DNA of 16,925 nucleotides from DATGIQ01 sp035295665 (GCA_035295665.1 DATGIQ010000134.1:1-16925); one strand, 5' to 3'. Numbered from the stretch's first letter, positions 1 to 7,758 are shown. Notes: a model not told the origin generated them from the letters alone. A program made the numbers and translations.

Positions 1-531
1 CACGGTGCGATGACCGGTCAGCTGGGCGCGCACAAATTGGTCGAACGGCAAATCGCGATTGAGGGCATGAACGACCCAGTCGCGCCACAGATAGATGCCG
101 GGGGCAGCGAGCATGTTCTCGTCCACGTCGGCATAGCGGAGCACGTCGAGCCAGTGTCGGGCAAAGCGGACGCCGTGTTGCTCGCTGGCAAGTAACCGAT
201 CGACCACCTTGGCGTAGGCGTCCGGCGAGGGATCTTCCAAGAATGCCATCTGCTCCGCGGGGCTGGGAGGCAGACCAATCAAATCGAGGTACACGCGGCG
301 CAACAGACTGAGACGGTCGGCGGGGCCGGCGGGTTGAAGTCCCCGCGCCTGGTAACCCGCGGCAAGAAATGCGTCAATCGGGTTTGCCGCGGCCATCCCC
401 CCTGCGGGTACTGGTGGCCGGACGACCGGCTGGAGGGACCAGAGAGCCGGCGGCTCTTCCTTCGGTGCCGGCGGCGTGAGCCCGTACCAGAGACCGAGCA
501 AACACGACAAGTAGGGTGCGACAATACTCAC
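1..531 (-). CDS. DUF1549 domain protein, secreted, N-terminal part only (runs off left edge)
   Basis: The first 177 residues of a minus-strand gene are visible; the remainder lies left of the window. I place the start at a GTG at 531-529 because GAGGGA (543-538) sits 6 bases upstream and the next residues (SIVAPYLSCLLGLWYGL) look like a short signal peptide or anchor. A WSLQPVVRPPVP stretch follows, then NPIDAF, LLRRVYLDLIGLPPSP, VVDRLLASEQHG, RHWLDVLRYAD and WRDWVVHALNRDLPFDQF. These are the hallmark blocks of DUF1549, usually followed by DUF1553 in long planctomycete proteins. The family is abundant in planctomycetes, often has an N-terminal cytochrome-like domain, and its biochemical role is not established. 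The short N-terminus here leaves no room for that heme domain, and no CxxCH is seen. An in-frame ATG at 396 is the alternative start, but it would lose the signal segment and the conserved W..QP block. Confidence 0.9.
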   Translation of the reverse strand, partial: MSIVAPYLSCLLGLWYGLTPPAPKEEPPALWSLQPVVRPPVPAGGMAAANPIDAFLAAGYQARGLQPAGPADRLSLLRRVYLDLIGLPPSPAEQMAFLEDPSPDAYAKVVDRLLASEQHGVRFARHWLDVLRYADVDENMLAAPGIYLWRDWVVHALNRDLPFDQFVRAQLTGHRTV

Positions 532-733
532 GGCCAGTCCCTCACAGGAGCCTTGGAGTCTCCATCATGTTAATCCGACGGGGGACGGGAAGCAATCGAG
601 CTCGGATTGTTCCAGTAATGCGGACGGTTCGCTGTCAGGGCCTCGCTTTCGGTTTTCTGCTCGCCCACACTCATGGAGACCGTTCCAGTGACACGCAGTG
701 TGATATAAAATTCTGACAAGTGTTCGAGTAATC
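532..733. other. Non-coding stretch upstream of the DUF1549 gene
   Basis: No convincing reading frame is seen on either strand. It contains an AT-rich patch around 699-716 (including TATAAA on the plus strand, and TATATC on the minus strand) that stands out in this GC-rich DNA and could hold a promoter. I could not pair either hexamer with a good -35 at the right distance. Confidence 0.4.
538..543 (-). promoter_or_regulatory. Ribosome binding site supporting the GTG start at 531
   Basis: GAGGGA on the minus strand lies 6 bases before the GTG. It is the reason for preferring this start over the internal ATG at 396. Confidence 0.5.
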
Positions 734-901
734 GTGCGGAGCCAGGAGAAAGTTGGCACGTTTCAGGCGGGCCGGATCCGCACGGGAAACAACAAGCTGC
801 TGGTGCTGGACGATTCCGGGCTGCTGCGTCTGCCGCTTGCCAATGGCTTGCCGGATGTCCGCGACAGCAAGGCCATTCCCTGCTGGCAGCTCAACGAGTA
901 A
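734..901 (+). pseudogene. Short coding-looking ORF, probable 3' remnant of a lost gene
   Basis: A 55-codon frame starting at a GTG and ending in TAA at 899-901. The translation (…GRIRTGNNKLLVLDDSGLLRLPLANGLPDVRDSKAIPCWQLNE) has the composition and hydrophobic patterning of a real beta-rich protein end, unlike the overlapping frames, which are rich in Arg, Ser and Cys. There is no Shine-Dalgarno sequence before the GTG and a stop lies eleven codons upstream (701-703), so a complete gene is unlikely. I do not recognise the family. A genuine small protein of 55 residues is the alternative. The window shows no matching upstream half. Confidence 0.35.
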
Positions 902-1041
902 CGATCTTTATCCATTCGCGCGCTGGTCGAGAGCTAGCTGCGTCCGCGCATCGGCCCAGCGGAGTCGATGCTGCTGCCACGATGCCTGTTTCGGGACCCG
1001 CAGCAGAAGGCTGGCCGTATCGGTGTCGTTGCCGCTGGCTT
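902..1041. other. Gap between the ORF remnant and the helicase stop
   Basis: Nothing recognisable is seen: no convincing frame, no strong hairpin followed by a T-run, no repeat. Confidence 0.4.
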
Positions 1042-3192
1042 TCACGGGGTCGGGTCATCCTCCTCCCATACCGAATGGTAGGCATCGATCGACTCAAAAT
1101 AGCTGAGCAAGGCCTGGTAAAAGGGATGCCCGCCGAGCGTGGCACTATCGCCCACGATCAGGAGCAGGCGGCGGGCCCGCGTCAGGGCCACATTCATCCG
1201 GCGCACGTCGGCCAGGAAGCCTACCTCCCCCTCAGGGTTCGACCGCACCAGCGACAAGAGGACCGCCTCCTTTTCACGGCCCTGGAACCCGTCCACGCTG
1301 TCGATCTCGAGACCGGGGATCTCCAGCTTCTCCCGCAGGAGCCGTACCTGGGCGGAATACGGTGCGATCACGGCGATGGCCTCTGCCGGCACGCACGCTT
1401 TCAGCAGGGCATGGACTTTGCGACCCACCAGGTCGGCCTCGCGCAGATTTCTTCGACTCTCGCCGCCCGGTTCTTCCTCCTCGTCATACCCGGCGCCGGC
1501 CGTATCGATAAAGTGCACGGGCGCTTTCGTCAAGGGGCTGGTGATCACGCCAGGCAGATCGCATAGCAGATGACCCCAAATAGAAGGATGGGCTTGCAGT
1601 TCGCCATCGTAGAACTGCTGGGAGGAGAAGCTCATGATTGACTCGTGCATCCGGTACTGCACATCGAGCCGCTGGGTCACCTGATTGCCATACAAGGCAA
1701 CCAGTCGTTCCATGAGGCTCACGCCGAAGCCTTGCTGCGCGGCCTCCCGGGAAAGGATCGTCGGCGGTAACTGACAATGATCGCCAGCCAGGACCACACG
1801 CTGACAGCGCAAGAGCGGCAGCCAGCAGGCCGGCTCGGTGCTTTGACTGGCCTCATCGATAACCGCAAGATCGAAGCTGCGCTGTCCAAGCACCTCGCTA
1901 TCCAGAGCGGTGAGCGTCGCGCACAGAACCGTGGCCCGGTCGAGGATGCGTTCGACCGCCTGGGCCTCCAGCCGCCGCGCGTCCGCCAACAGAGCCCGAG
2001 CCTCCTGGCGCATTGCCTGGCGGCTGCCGGGCTCTGGCCGAGCGCGCGTGAATTTACGGGCCTGGCGGAACAAGGCAAAGGCCTCCTTGGCCAGCTTGCG
2101 CGCCTGGCGCGTATCCGGGTGGTCTTCAACGATCAGATCAAGCGTATGCTCCCGCAGCGTAGCCAGAACGCGGGCGGGGTGGCCCAGGCGTACCGCGGTT
2201 TCGCCGCCAGCCAGAAGGCGTTCCAGCAGGTTATCTACGGCCAAGTTGCTCGGGGCGCACGCTAACACCTTTTCGCCGCGCCGCACCGCTTGCCGGATCA
2301 ACTCGACAACGGCCGTCGTTTTTCCTGTGCCCGGCGGGCCGTGCAAAATGGCCACATCCTTGGCAGACAGAGCGAAGGCCACGGCCTCTTGTTGCGATGG
2401 ATTGAGCGCATGCTCGAGCGGCACAAACGGCTTCGCGACTTCGAAGGTGGGGGAGACATTGCCCAGCAAGACGTCCCGCAACTCGGCCAGCCGGTCTCGA
2501 CGGGCCGTGCGCACCCGTTCCAGCGCAGCGACTTGCCGTTGCCGGGCGATGTCGTCGCTGGACAAGTCGAGTCGGTAGGTGGCCGCGTGGTCCGCCTCCT
2601 GCGGCGGATCGTGAATGGCCACACACAACGCTTCCTTCCTGCGTTCACAAACCACGCCGCGCCATCCTTTGGTCGTGGGTTCACCTTCTGGCGTGAGCAG
2701 CACAGGCGTCCCGGGTCCTAGTCGGTTCCAGGGCAGCGCGAGCGTGCGATTACGCTTGGCGAGTGTCAGAATGACTCGGCCACCCAGGCCGGATTCTTCT
2801 TCGACGATCACGAGGCCGATCAGGCTCTCCCCGGTTCGCTCGGCCTCGGCAGGCGATAGCCGGCCCAGAGTTTCCTGTGTCTGCCTGGCCTCGGCTTCTG
2901 ACTCCAGCTCGACCAAGCGGGACAGACGCTGGAAATGGTCTTCCTCGCCGGCAGCGGCGCCACCAGACCCTGAGGACCAGACCCGAAGGCGACGTTCTTT
3001 CAGCATTTGCCCATCCAGGGCTTTCACCAGTCGCGTTTCCCATCCGGCCGGTACTTCAACACTCGCCATCGTCCCGCGCAAGTCGATCTTGCCAATCTGC
3101 TCCGCGCGCATTCCGCCGGTCGAACACAGAAGAGAAAGCAACTCCCCTTTGGTGCTTCGCGGTGGCAGGGATTCAACGTGAAGAAGTGCCAT
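1042..3192 (-). CDS. Superfamily 1 (IGHMBP2/SMUBP-2-like) helicase with N-terminal DbpA-like RNA-binding segment
   Basis: A 716-residue ATP-dependent nucleic acid helicase of the Upf1-like SF1B group, likely cytosolic. All core motifs are visible: Q-motif LNPSQQEAV, Walker A GPPGTGKT (285-292), Ia CAPSNLAVDN, II DEAS (446-449), III GDHCQLPPT, IV QYRMHESI, V VDGFQGREKE and VI NVALTRARR (667-675). The region between the N-terminus and Walker A carries the 1B-type beta-barrel insert expected in SMUBP-2 proteins. Residues about 17-71 (MRAEQIGKIDLRGTMASVEVP…LKERRLRVW) resemble the C-terminal RNA-binding domain of the DEAD-box protein DbpA. I start at the ATG at 3192. The frame extends to a TTG at 3231, but that codon has no ribosome binding site; the ATG itself has only a weak one (GTAAGAG). 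The gene lies 100 bases downstream of the hydrolase gene on the same strand, so the two could share a transcript. The exact substrate (RNA, DNA or both) is unknown. Confidence 0.94.
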   Translation of the reverse strand: MALLHVESLPPRSTKGELLSLLCSTGGMRAEQIGKIDLRGTMASVEVPAGWETRLVKALDGQMLKERRLRVWSSGSGGAAAGEEDHFQRLSRLVELESEAEARQTQETLGRLSPAEAERTGESLIGLVIVEEESGLGGRVILTLAKRNRTLALPWNRLGPGTPVLLTPEGEPTTKGWRGVVCERRKEALCVAIHDPPQEADHAATYRLDLSSDDIARQRQVAALERVRTARRDRLAELRDVLLGNVSPTFEVAKPFVPLEHALNPSQQEAVAFALSAKDVAILHGPPGTGKTTAVVELIRQAVRRGEKVLACAPSNLAVDNLLERLLAGGETAVRLGHPARVLATLREHTLDLIVEDHPDTRQARKLAKEAFALFRQARKFTRARPEPGSRQAMRQEARALLADARRLEAQAVERILDRATVLCATLTALDSEVLGQRSFDLAVIDEASQSTEPACWLPLLRCQRVVLAGDHCQLPPTILSREAAQQGFGVSLMERLVALYGNQVTQRLDVQYRMHESIMSFSSQQFYDGELQAHPSIWGHLLCDLPGVITSPLTKAPVHFIDTAGAGYDEEEEPGGESRRNLREADLVGRKVHALLKACVPAEAIAVIAPYSAQVRLLREKLEIPGLEIDSVDGFQGREKEAVLLSLVRSNPEGEVGFLADVRRMNVALTRARRLLLIVGDSATLGGHPFYQALLSYFESIDAYHSVWEEDDPTP

Positions 3193-3292
3193 GGCTCTTA
3201 CCAGATGATTCCGCTGGACGCGAATTGGCAAAGCCGGATGCCACGCCAGGAGGCCAGCCGGCTACAAGAGTCCTGGGACTCTCAGGGAGCGG

Positions 3293-4222
3293 TCACGGGG
3301 ACCGGTTGAGCAATCCCTGATGCCTCATCCAATCGGCGCAAGATGCCGTCCAGGTGGAACATGGTTGGGCGCTTCGTCGGACACCGAAGTCGTGGGTGGC
3401 CGTTGCGTAGATGTGCAATTCTGCCGGAACACCGGCGCGCTTCAAGGCCAAGTACATGACCACGCTGTGCTCCGGGCTGCTGATGATATCTTCGCCTCCA
3501 TGTGTGAGAAAGATCGGCGGCGTCCCGTTCGGAATGCCCAGGCCTGGAGCGAGCTCTTCTTTGTCCTTGGTCTTCAAGTAGCCCGGATACACCAGGACGG
3601 CGAAGTCCGGCCGGCAGCTGATTTTATCAATGGCATCGATCGGCTCGTAAGAACTTCGCTCGAAACTCGTCGCTGTAGCGATGGCGAGATGCCCGCCGGC
3701 AGAAAAGCCGACCATGCCGATTCGCTCGGGAGCGATGCCCCACTCCTTGGCCTTGCTACGCACCAGACGAACAGCCCGTTGCGCGTCTTGGAGCGGACGG
3801 CGGGCGGGTTCGTCCTTCGGCTCATCGGGGCGGCGGGGTACGCGGTACTTGAGGATAATACCGGTTACGCCGAGTGAGTTCAGCCAGCTGGCAACCTCTT
3901 CCCCTTCCAACTGCCAGTAAAGGTTCCAGTAGCCGCCGCCGGGACAGATTAGCATCGCTGTCCCCGTGTCTTTATCCTTCGGTGGTTTATAAATCGTGAT
4001 CGTGGGTTTGGTAACGTTAGTCACCATCTGGGTCGGCTCCGTGACCTCGACCTGTTTGCGGTCCAGCTTCGGGGACATGATGAACTTTTCAGCGCCGATG
4101 TTGCCGACCTCATCGGGAGCGTTGCCGGGCCAAAGCTCCACGACTTTGGGATCACTTGCCTCGACCACGCGTGAGATTAGGCACAAGCAGGTGACGAGGG
4201 ACAGCAGCGACGCGAATCTCAT
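3293..4222 (-). CDS. Exported alpha/beta hydrolase, BD-FAE-like esterase family
   Basis: A 309-residue serine hydrolase. The ATG at 4222 is chosen over an upstream extension because AAAGGAG lies just before it and the sequence begins with a clear signal peptide (MRFASLLSLVTCLCLISRVVEA). The mature part shows the esterase pattern: ICPGGGYWNL near residue 93 as the oxyanion-hole loop (PGGG in place of the common HGGG), nucleophile Ser174 in GFSAGGH, likely Asp245 in HGGEDIIS and His277 in ATATHDFG. The family (Pfam BD-FAE / esterase D-like) cleaves ester decorations such as feruloyl or acetyl groups on plant or algal polysaccharides, and is typical of planctomycete glycan degradation. The substrate cannot be read from the sequence. 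It is transcribed away from the membrane protein gene and towards the helicase. Confidence 0.9.
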   Translation of the reverse strand: MRFASLLSLVTCLCLISRVVEASDPKVVELWPGNAPDEVGNIGAEKFIMSPKLDRKQVEVTEPTQMVTNVTKPTITIYKPPKDKDTGTAMLICPGGGYWNLYWQLEGEEVASWLNSLGVTGIILKYRVPRRPDEPKDEPARRPLQDAQRAVRLVRSKAKEWGIAPERIGMVGFSAGGHLAIATATSFERSSYEPIDAIDKISCRPDFAVLVYPGYLKTKDKEELAPGLGIPNGTPPIFLTHGGEDIISSPEHSVVMYLALKRAGVPAELHIYATATHDFGVRRSAQPCSTWTASCADWMRHQGLLNRSP

Positions 4223-4372
4223 GGGTTGCTCCTTTGCGCACAAGTGCCGCCCGAGCGTTTCTCTGTACATTGGCCGGCTGACGCGCTCCGTTCGTGAAAA
4301 CGATCACGAGGCCACACTAGAATGTTATGATATGGTGAGATGCGTAGCACCCAGCCTCCCAGCGCCTGGCCC

Positions 4373-4409
4373 TGACGCTCCCGTTCAGGCGGCGAGCAAC
4401 CGGGAGTCA
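4373..4409. repeat. Imperfect inverted repeat in the divergent region
   Basis: TGACGCTCCCGTT on the left and AACCGGGAGTCA on the right are nearly complementary, with CTCCCG/CGGGAG exact, around an 11-12 base loop. It could be an operator or a 5'-leader hairpin of the membrane protein transcript. There is no T-run, so a simple terminator is not indicated. Confidence 0.3.
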
Positions 4410-4520
4410 GCCCAGGACCTGCGAACGCGGAGCTTCGCGATTCGGATTAGTTCTTATCTTCGACGCCGCCCGGCCACCAGGTTTTGCCGAAGAACAACTC
4501 CAGAAGGCTGGAGTGCCCGA

Positions 4521-4527
4521 GAGGAAG
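4521..4527 (+). promoter_or_regulatory. Ribosome binding site deciding the GTG start at 4538
   Basis: GAGGAAG lies 10 bases before the GTG at 4538. The alternative TTG at 4484 has no comparable site and would add a basic, non-membrane extension. Confidence 0.5.
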
Positions 4528-4537
4528 AAATCGACAC

Positions 4538-6175
4538 GTGACCGCAGTCGTCTGGCCCGTGCGATCCCCGCTGTTGCCGATGATCCTGGCCGGGGCGCTC
4601 TCCTTGAGTCTCGGTTGGGGCATCCGAGGCAATTTCGGCCATGCCTATGGCGCACTCTTTCCAGGGGCCTTGGCGGCCATTGCTGTGGTACTGGCGTCGG
4701 GCCGAGAGGACTGGTGGCAACGGATCGGCTATTTTGGCTTGTTCGGTGCCCTGGGCTGGTCCTTCGGGGGCACCATCTCCTACATGCACGTCATTGCCTA
4801 TACCCACTCGGGACATTTCCCGTCACAGGTGTACGGCTTTGCCTGCCTGTTCGTGATTGGCTTCACGTGGGCCGCCTTGGGAGGCGCAGGTACCGCTCTG
4901 CCCGCCTGCCTGGACCGCGACGGGCTGACCGGTTTGTTTCCGCCGCTGCTCATGGTCCTAGGGGCCTGGGTGCTGCAAGACTTCACCGTCCCACTGCTGG
5001 TGCCGATGGTATCTTCCCAACGGCGGCATGAGAGTATCCTGTACTGGTACGATACGTCTTGGCTGGCGGCGCTCGTGGCCATGGCGGCGGTGCTGGCGTG
5101 GATAGCGATGCGGCGCCGGGTATGCTGGGGAAGCTCGTTGATCCTGCACCTGGCCATCGGCTGGTGGGTGGGCTTCCTGTTCGTGGTGTTCATGGTCGAC
5201 GGACTGGGCATCGAGTTTCGCATGACGCCGCCACGCGGCGACAACTGGGCAGGCATCCTCGGCATGACCGCCGGCATGTTCGTCTACTGCGGGCGGGCTC
5301 GGCTGCTTCCTGTCGCATTCGCAGCCCTGGTCTCGGGATTGGTCGGTGGCTTCGGCTTCGCCGCGGCGACGTTTCTGAAACTGATCGAAGTCAAGTACCT
5401 CCCGCTTTTCCTCAGCCAGGCCTTCGGTGAGTCGGCCTGGCAAACGAACTGGCACAGCATCCTGGAGCAGACCTATGGACTGTTCAATGGGATCGGCATC
5501 GCCCTCGCCATGGGGTATCTAGCCCGACGTCTCCCGAAGTTCTCCGATGGTCCTCCGGCCCGGCGCTGGACGGAAGTGGCTGCGGTAGCGTTCGTACTGC
5601 TGGGCATTACTTATCTGAACCTGGTACAAAATGTTCCTCACTGGATTCGTGCCAAGGCGATCCCATCCGAGTTGTATGGCCTTCCGAGCAGGACCTGGTT
5701 CAATTTGGCTTATGCCCTCGTGGCAGCCGCTGCGATAGGTCTATTGGTCCGCCACCAGCGCCATCGATTGGTCTTGATTCCAGAGAACGATCTGGGGAAA
5801 GGACAGCTACTCTACCTCGCTCTTCTTTGGTGGGTGGTCGTTGGCAACCTGATGCGGGCGATCCCGCCGTTTCAAGAACAGCGACTGATTACCGAAGGTG
5901 TCATCCACGCGAACGCCGTTCTCTGCATGGTGCTCGTTTTGATGTGTCCCGGGGCCGGTTCTTGGCCGGACCGGGAAAAGGAAAGGATCTCCGCGCGGTC
6001 CCTCTTGAATGCTGTGACGGCCGTCCCTTTAACCCTGGTCGTGATCGTCGGCGTGGCAGCGGTGGGTACGCGGATGATTCATGGAAGTAACTACATTCCC
6101 CACGCGGGCTACCATACGCGCTTCGGCCCGGACGCGAAAACCGGCAAACCGCAACCAGGCCAACCGCACCCCTGA
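4538..6175 (+). CDS. Polytopic membrane protein of unknown function
   Basis: A 545-residue protein that I do not recognise. It reads almost entirely as hydrophobic segments, roughly 12-14 transmembrane helices, starting at residues 10-27, 36-52, 62-82, 98-118 and 130-150 and ending near 515-535. Short polar loops are rich in Trp, Arg and Gly, and a hydrophilic tail carries Pro and Lys. The N-terminal block SLGWGIRGNFGHAYGALFPG is unusually ordered for a loop and may be the conserved signature. Other charged or aromatic patches are YTHSGHFPSQVYG, RMTPPRGDNWAG and WHSILEQTYGLFNG. The many-helix plan suggests a transporter or a membrane-embedded enzyme, but no known motif supports a choice. The GTG start is supported by GAGGAAG upstream. 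The gene is monocistronic in appearance and converges on the DUF1080 gene, 19 bases from its stop. Confidence 0.85.
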   Translation: MTAVVWPVRSPLLPMILAGALSLSLGWGIRGNFGHAYGALFPGALAAIAVVLASGREDWWQRIGYFGLFGALGWSFGGTISYMHVIAYTHSGHFPSQVYGFACLFVIGFTWAALGGAGTALPACLDRDGLTGLFPPLLMVLGAWVLQDFTVPLLVPMVSSQRRHESILYWYDTSWLAALVAMAAVLAWIAMRRRVCWGSSLILHLAIGWWVGFLFVVFMVDGLGIEFRMTPPRGDNWAGILGMTAGMFVYCGRARLLPVAFAALVSGLVGGFGFAAATFLKLIEVKYLPLFLSQAFGESAWQTNWHSILEQTYGLFNGIGIALAMGYLARRLPKFSDGPPARRWTEVAAVAFVLLGITYLNLVQNVPHWIRAKAIPSELYGLPSRTWFNLAYALVAAAAIGLLVRHQRHRLVLIPENDLGKGQLLYLALLWWVVVGNLMRAIPPFQEQRLITEGVIHANAVLCMVLVLMCPGAGSWPDREKERISARSLLNAVTAVPLTLVVIVGVAAVGTRMIHGSNYIPHAGYHTRFGPDAKTGKPQPGQPHP

Positions 6176-6194
6176 TGACGGCCGCTCCGTTTTC

Positions 6195-6947
6195 TTAATT
6201 CGCAGGTCCGGAGTAGGGGCGAACGCGCACGTTGCGGAAGGCGACGGGGCCATGGTCGGCTTGGAGCAGAAGGGGCCCGGTCGGGATCTCCTTGTCCCTC
6301 CAGGCGTTGCCGGTCGGTGTTTTAATTTCCACGTTCTCGTGAATTACCTGGCCATTGAGCACAACCTTCACGAAGCGGGCGTTGGCGATCTTTTTGCCCG
6401 TGGCGTCAAACCGAGGTGCCTGGAAGATTACGTCCAGCGTTTGCCAGTCTCCTGCGGGACGAGCAGCATTGATGCGCGGCGGCACGCCCTCGTCAAGGTA
6501 GTGGTACGTCGGTTTCAGCTCGGCACGGGGATAAATCCCGCCGCAATCGGTCGCTTTCGGCTTTTGCACACCATGACTGTCCAAAATCTGGATTTCGTAC
6601 AAGCCCTCAAACTTGACCCCCGAGTTGGATCGTTTAGGGATGAGGAACTCGATGTGGGCCTCGATATCGCCAAACTTCTGTTTGCTGAGAAGATTGCGCG
6701 TTCGCCCCTTGGGGCCGTTGACCAGCACGCCGGTCCCCGGCTTGGCCGTGAGCATTCTCGGATTCTGAGGATCCATGGCCACACTGCCCGCGACGAACCA
6801 TTCGCCTGTGGGACTGGCCCAGGGCTCGAGGTTCCCGGGGGAAAGGTCGATCCATTTTTCATCGTCCGCGCGCACGCTGGCCAAAATCGCCATACTCAGG
6901 AGGAAAACCCCTACCCGCCCAGAGCCAAGGAGAAAAGATGCACGCAT
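6195..6947 (-). CDS. Secreted DUF1080 (3-keto-disaccharide hydrolase family) protein
   Basis: A 250-residue exported protein. A signal peptide (RVGVFLLSMAILASVRA) precedes the mature DDEKWIDLSPGNLEPWASP. A jelly-roll lectin-like fold follows, with the DUF1080 landmarks GDIEAHIEFLIPKRSNSGVKFEGLYEIQILDSHG, CGGIYPRAELKP, GDWQTLDVIFQAPRFD and the closing TGPLLLQADHGPVAFRNVRVRP. Characterised members of this family hydrolyse 3-keto-glycosides, the intermediates made by glycoside 3-oxidation pathways. Many planctomycete copies are uncharacterised and may only bind glycans. The start is uncertain: I use the ATG at 6947, but a GTG at 6971 is in frame and neither has a strong ribosome binding site. 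The Gfo/Idh/MocA oxidoreductase elsewhere in the window is the kind of partner enzyme found with this family, but it is 5 kb away. Confidence 0.91.
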   Translation of the reverse strand: MRASFLLGSGRVGVFLLSMAILASVRADDEKWIDLSPGNLEPWASPTGEWFVAGSVAMDPQNPRMLTAKPGTGVLVNGPKGRTRNLLSKQKFGDIEAHIEFLIPKRSNSGVKFEGLYEIQILDSHGVQKPKATDCGGIYPRAELKPTYHYLDEGVPPRINAARPAGDWQTLDVIFQAPRFDATGKKIANARFVKVVLNGQVIHENVEIKTPTGNAWRDKEIPTGPLLLQADHGPVAFRNVRVRPYSGPAN

Positions 6948-7080
6948 GATGCACACTCGCGCGTTGATCACGGGAAAGATACTGATTGCTCGGCTCTATT
7001 GTAAGCGAGCGGTCCAGGGATGCAATGGTGCTCACAGGAAGCTACGTACGGCAGTTCCTGTGATGGCTGATCTACGATTG
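6948..7080. other. Upstream region of the DUF1080 gene
   Basis: Apart from the candidate promoter at 6998-7025, nothing recognisable is seen. Together with the small ORF and its short leader it fills the 352 bases between the DUF1080 start and the GNAT stop. Confidence 0.4.
6998..7025 (-). promoter_or_regulatory. Candidate promoter for the DUF1080 gene
   Basis: On the minus strand TTGCAT (7025-7020), a 16-base spacer and TACAAT (7003-6998). The -10 matches the sigma-70 consensus at five of six positions, the -35 at only three. The distance to the ATG at 6947 leaves a leader of about 40-45 bases, which is plausible. Confidence 0.3.
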
Positions 7081-7245
7081 TTAGGTAACGCCCCGTTCTC
7101 CTGCGTGGCGTCCCCCCAAGAGAACCTGCGTTGCCTTGCTCGCTTTCAGGACAGCGTCCACCATTCCCTTGGGTACCAAGTTTCGATCGCAGGCAAAGGT
7201 CCGCTCGGTGAATTGTTGGAAGCCTGCAGGATCGACCAATTCCAT
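7081..7245 (-). pseudogene. 54-residue coding-looking ORF downstream of the GNAT gene, possible gene fragment
   Basis: ATG at 7245, TAA at 7083-7081. The translation (MELVDPAGFQQFTERTFACD, then NLVPKGMVDAVLKASKATQV and a short tail) has a balanced composition with a convincing amphipathic helix, unlike the overlapping minus frame, which is rich in Arg, Gly and Pro. No Shine-Dalgarno sequence precedes the ATG, and an in-frame TGA lies five codons upstream. It could therefore be the C-terminal remnant of a longer gene or a small protein translated after the GNAT gene, whose stop is 54 bases upstream. I do not recognise the family. Confidence 0.35.
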
Positions 7246-7299
7246 GTGGATGAACGGTCATCAATCGTCTCGCCACTGCAAGCGCACCGAGGTTTGCGG

Positions 7300-7758
7300 C
7301 TAAAGTTCTAACTTGTACACCACGAACACATCCTCCTGCTTCCACCCGCATGATTCGTACAGCGTCCGCGCCTCGTGGTTCGTGGTCGCCGTCGACAGCA
7401 CGAGCCGCTTTGCGCCGGTGGTAATCGCGAAGTCCCGGGCAGCCCCCAGGAGGGCCCGGCCAACGCCTCTGCGCCGCTCCCCACCTGCCACGAACAGGTC
7501 GTTCAGGATCCAAATGCGTTGCGCAGCCACCGATGAAAACGACGGGTAGAGCTGGACAAACCCTAAACCTCTGCCGGACGGCGGTTCAGTGGCCAAGAAT
7601 AGTACTGAGTCGTTGTTGGCGAATCGGTCGCGCAGGAACGCTTCGGCAAGTGCGTAGTCGGCCAACTGTCCATAGAACTGACGATAGCCGTCGAACAACT
7701 CGGCCGCCGGACGAAGGTCGGCTTCGGATGCGCGGCGAATTTGAAAGGTCCACGCCAT
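7300..7758 (-). CDS. GNAT family N-acetyltransferase
   Basis: A 152-residue single-domain acetyltransferase that transfers an acetyl group from acetyl-CoA to an amine. The fold is visible in order: IRRASEADLRPAAELFDGYR (beta1-alpha1), ALAEAFLRDRFANNDSVLFLAT, GLGFVQLYPSFSS, WILNDLFVAGGERRRGVGRALLGAA (motif A, with the RRGVGR pyrophosphate-binding loop near residues 95-101) and LVLSTATTNHEARTLYESCGWKQED (motif B, with the conserved NHEAR..YE.CGW). The length is normal for a stand-alone member. The substrate is unknown; close relatives of this layout act on small amines or amino acids. The start is the ATG at 7758, with only a weak GGGAT upstream. It is transcribed divergently from the cation transporter. 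Confidence 0.92.
   Translation of the reverse strand: MAWTFQIRRASEADLRPAAELFDGYRQFYGQLADYALAEAFLRDRFANNDSVLFLATEPPSGRGLGFVQLYPSFSSVAAQRIWILNDLFVAGGERRRGVGRALLGAARDFAITTGAKRLVLSTATTNHEARTLYESCGWKQEDVFVVYKLEL

Larger units (their letters stand above)
4223..4537. other. Divergent intergenic region between hydrolase and membrane protein genes
   Basis: This 315-base stretch must hold the start signals for both flanking genes. Seen: AAAGGAG for the hydrolase close to 4222, GAGGAAG (4521-4527) for the membrane protein, a plus-strand TATGAT at 4326-4331 without a good -35 partner, and an imperfect inverted repeat at 4373-4409. No RNA gene or short coding frame is convincing. Confidence 0.45.

Noticed and set aside
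982..1566. Large plus-strand frames under the helicase gene (also 1910-2578, 2615-3181)
   Set aside because: These are antisense frames of a strongly conserved helicase. Their composition is rich in Arg, Ser and Pro, and they match no family pattern.
3193..3231. Longer helicase N-terminus starting at TTG 3231
   Set aside because: There is no Shine-Dalgarno sequence before it and the 13 added residues carry no domain homology; the ATG at 3192 is the simpler start.
6081..7004. A 307-residue plus-strand frame over the DUF1080 gene
   Set aside because: It overlaps the end of the membrane protein gene and lies antisense to a clear DUF1080 reading frame with a signal peptide.
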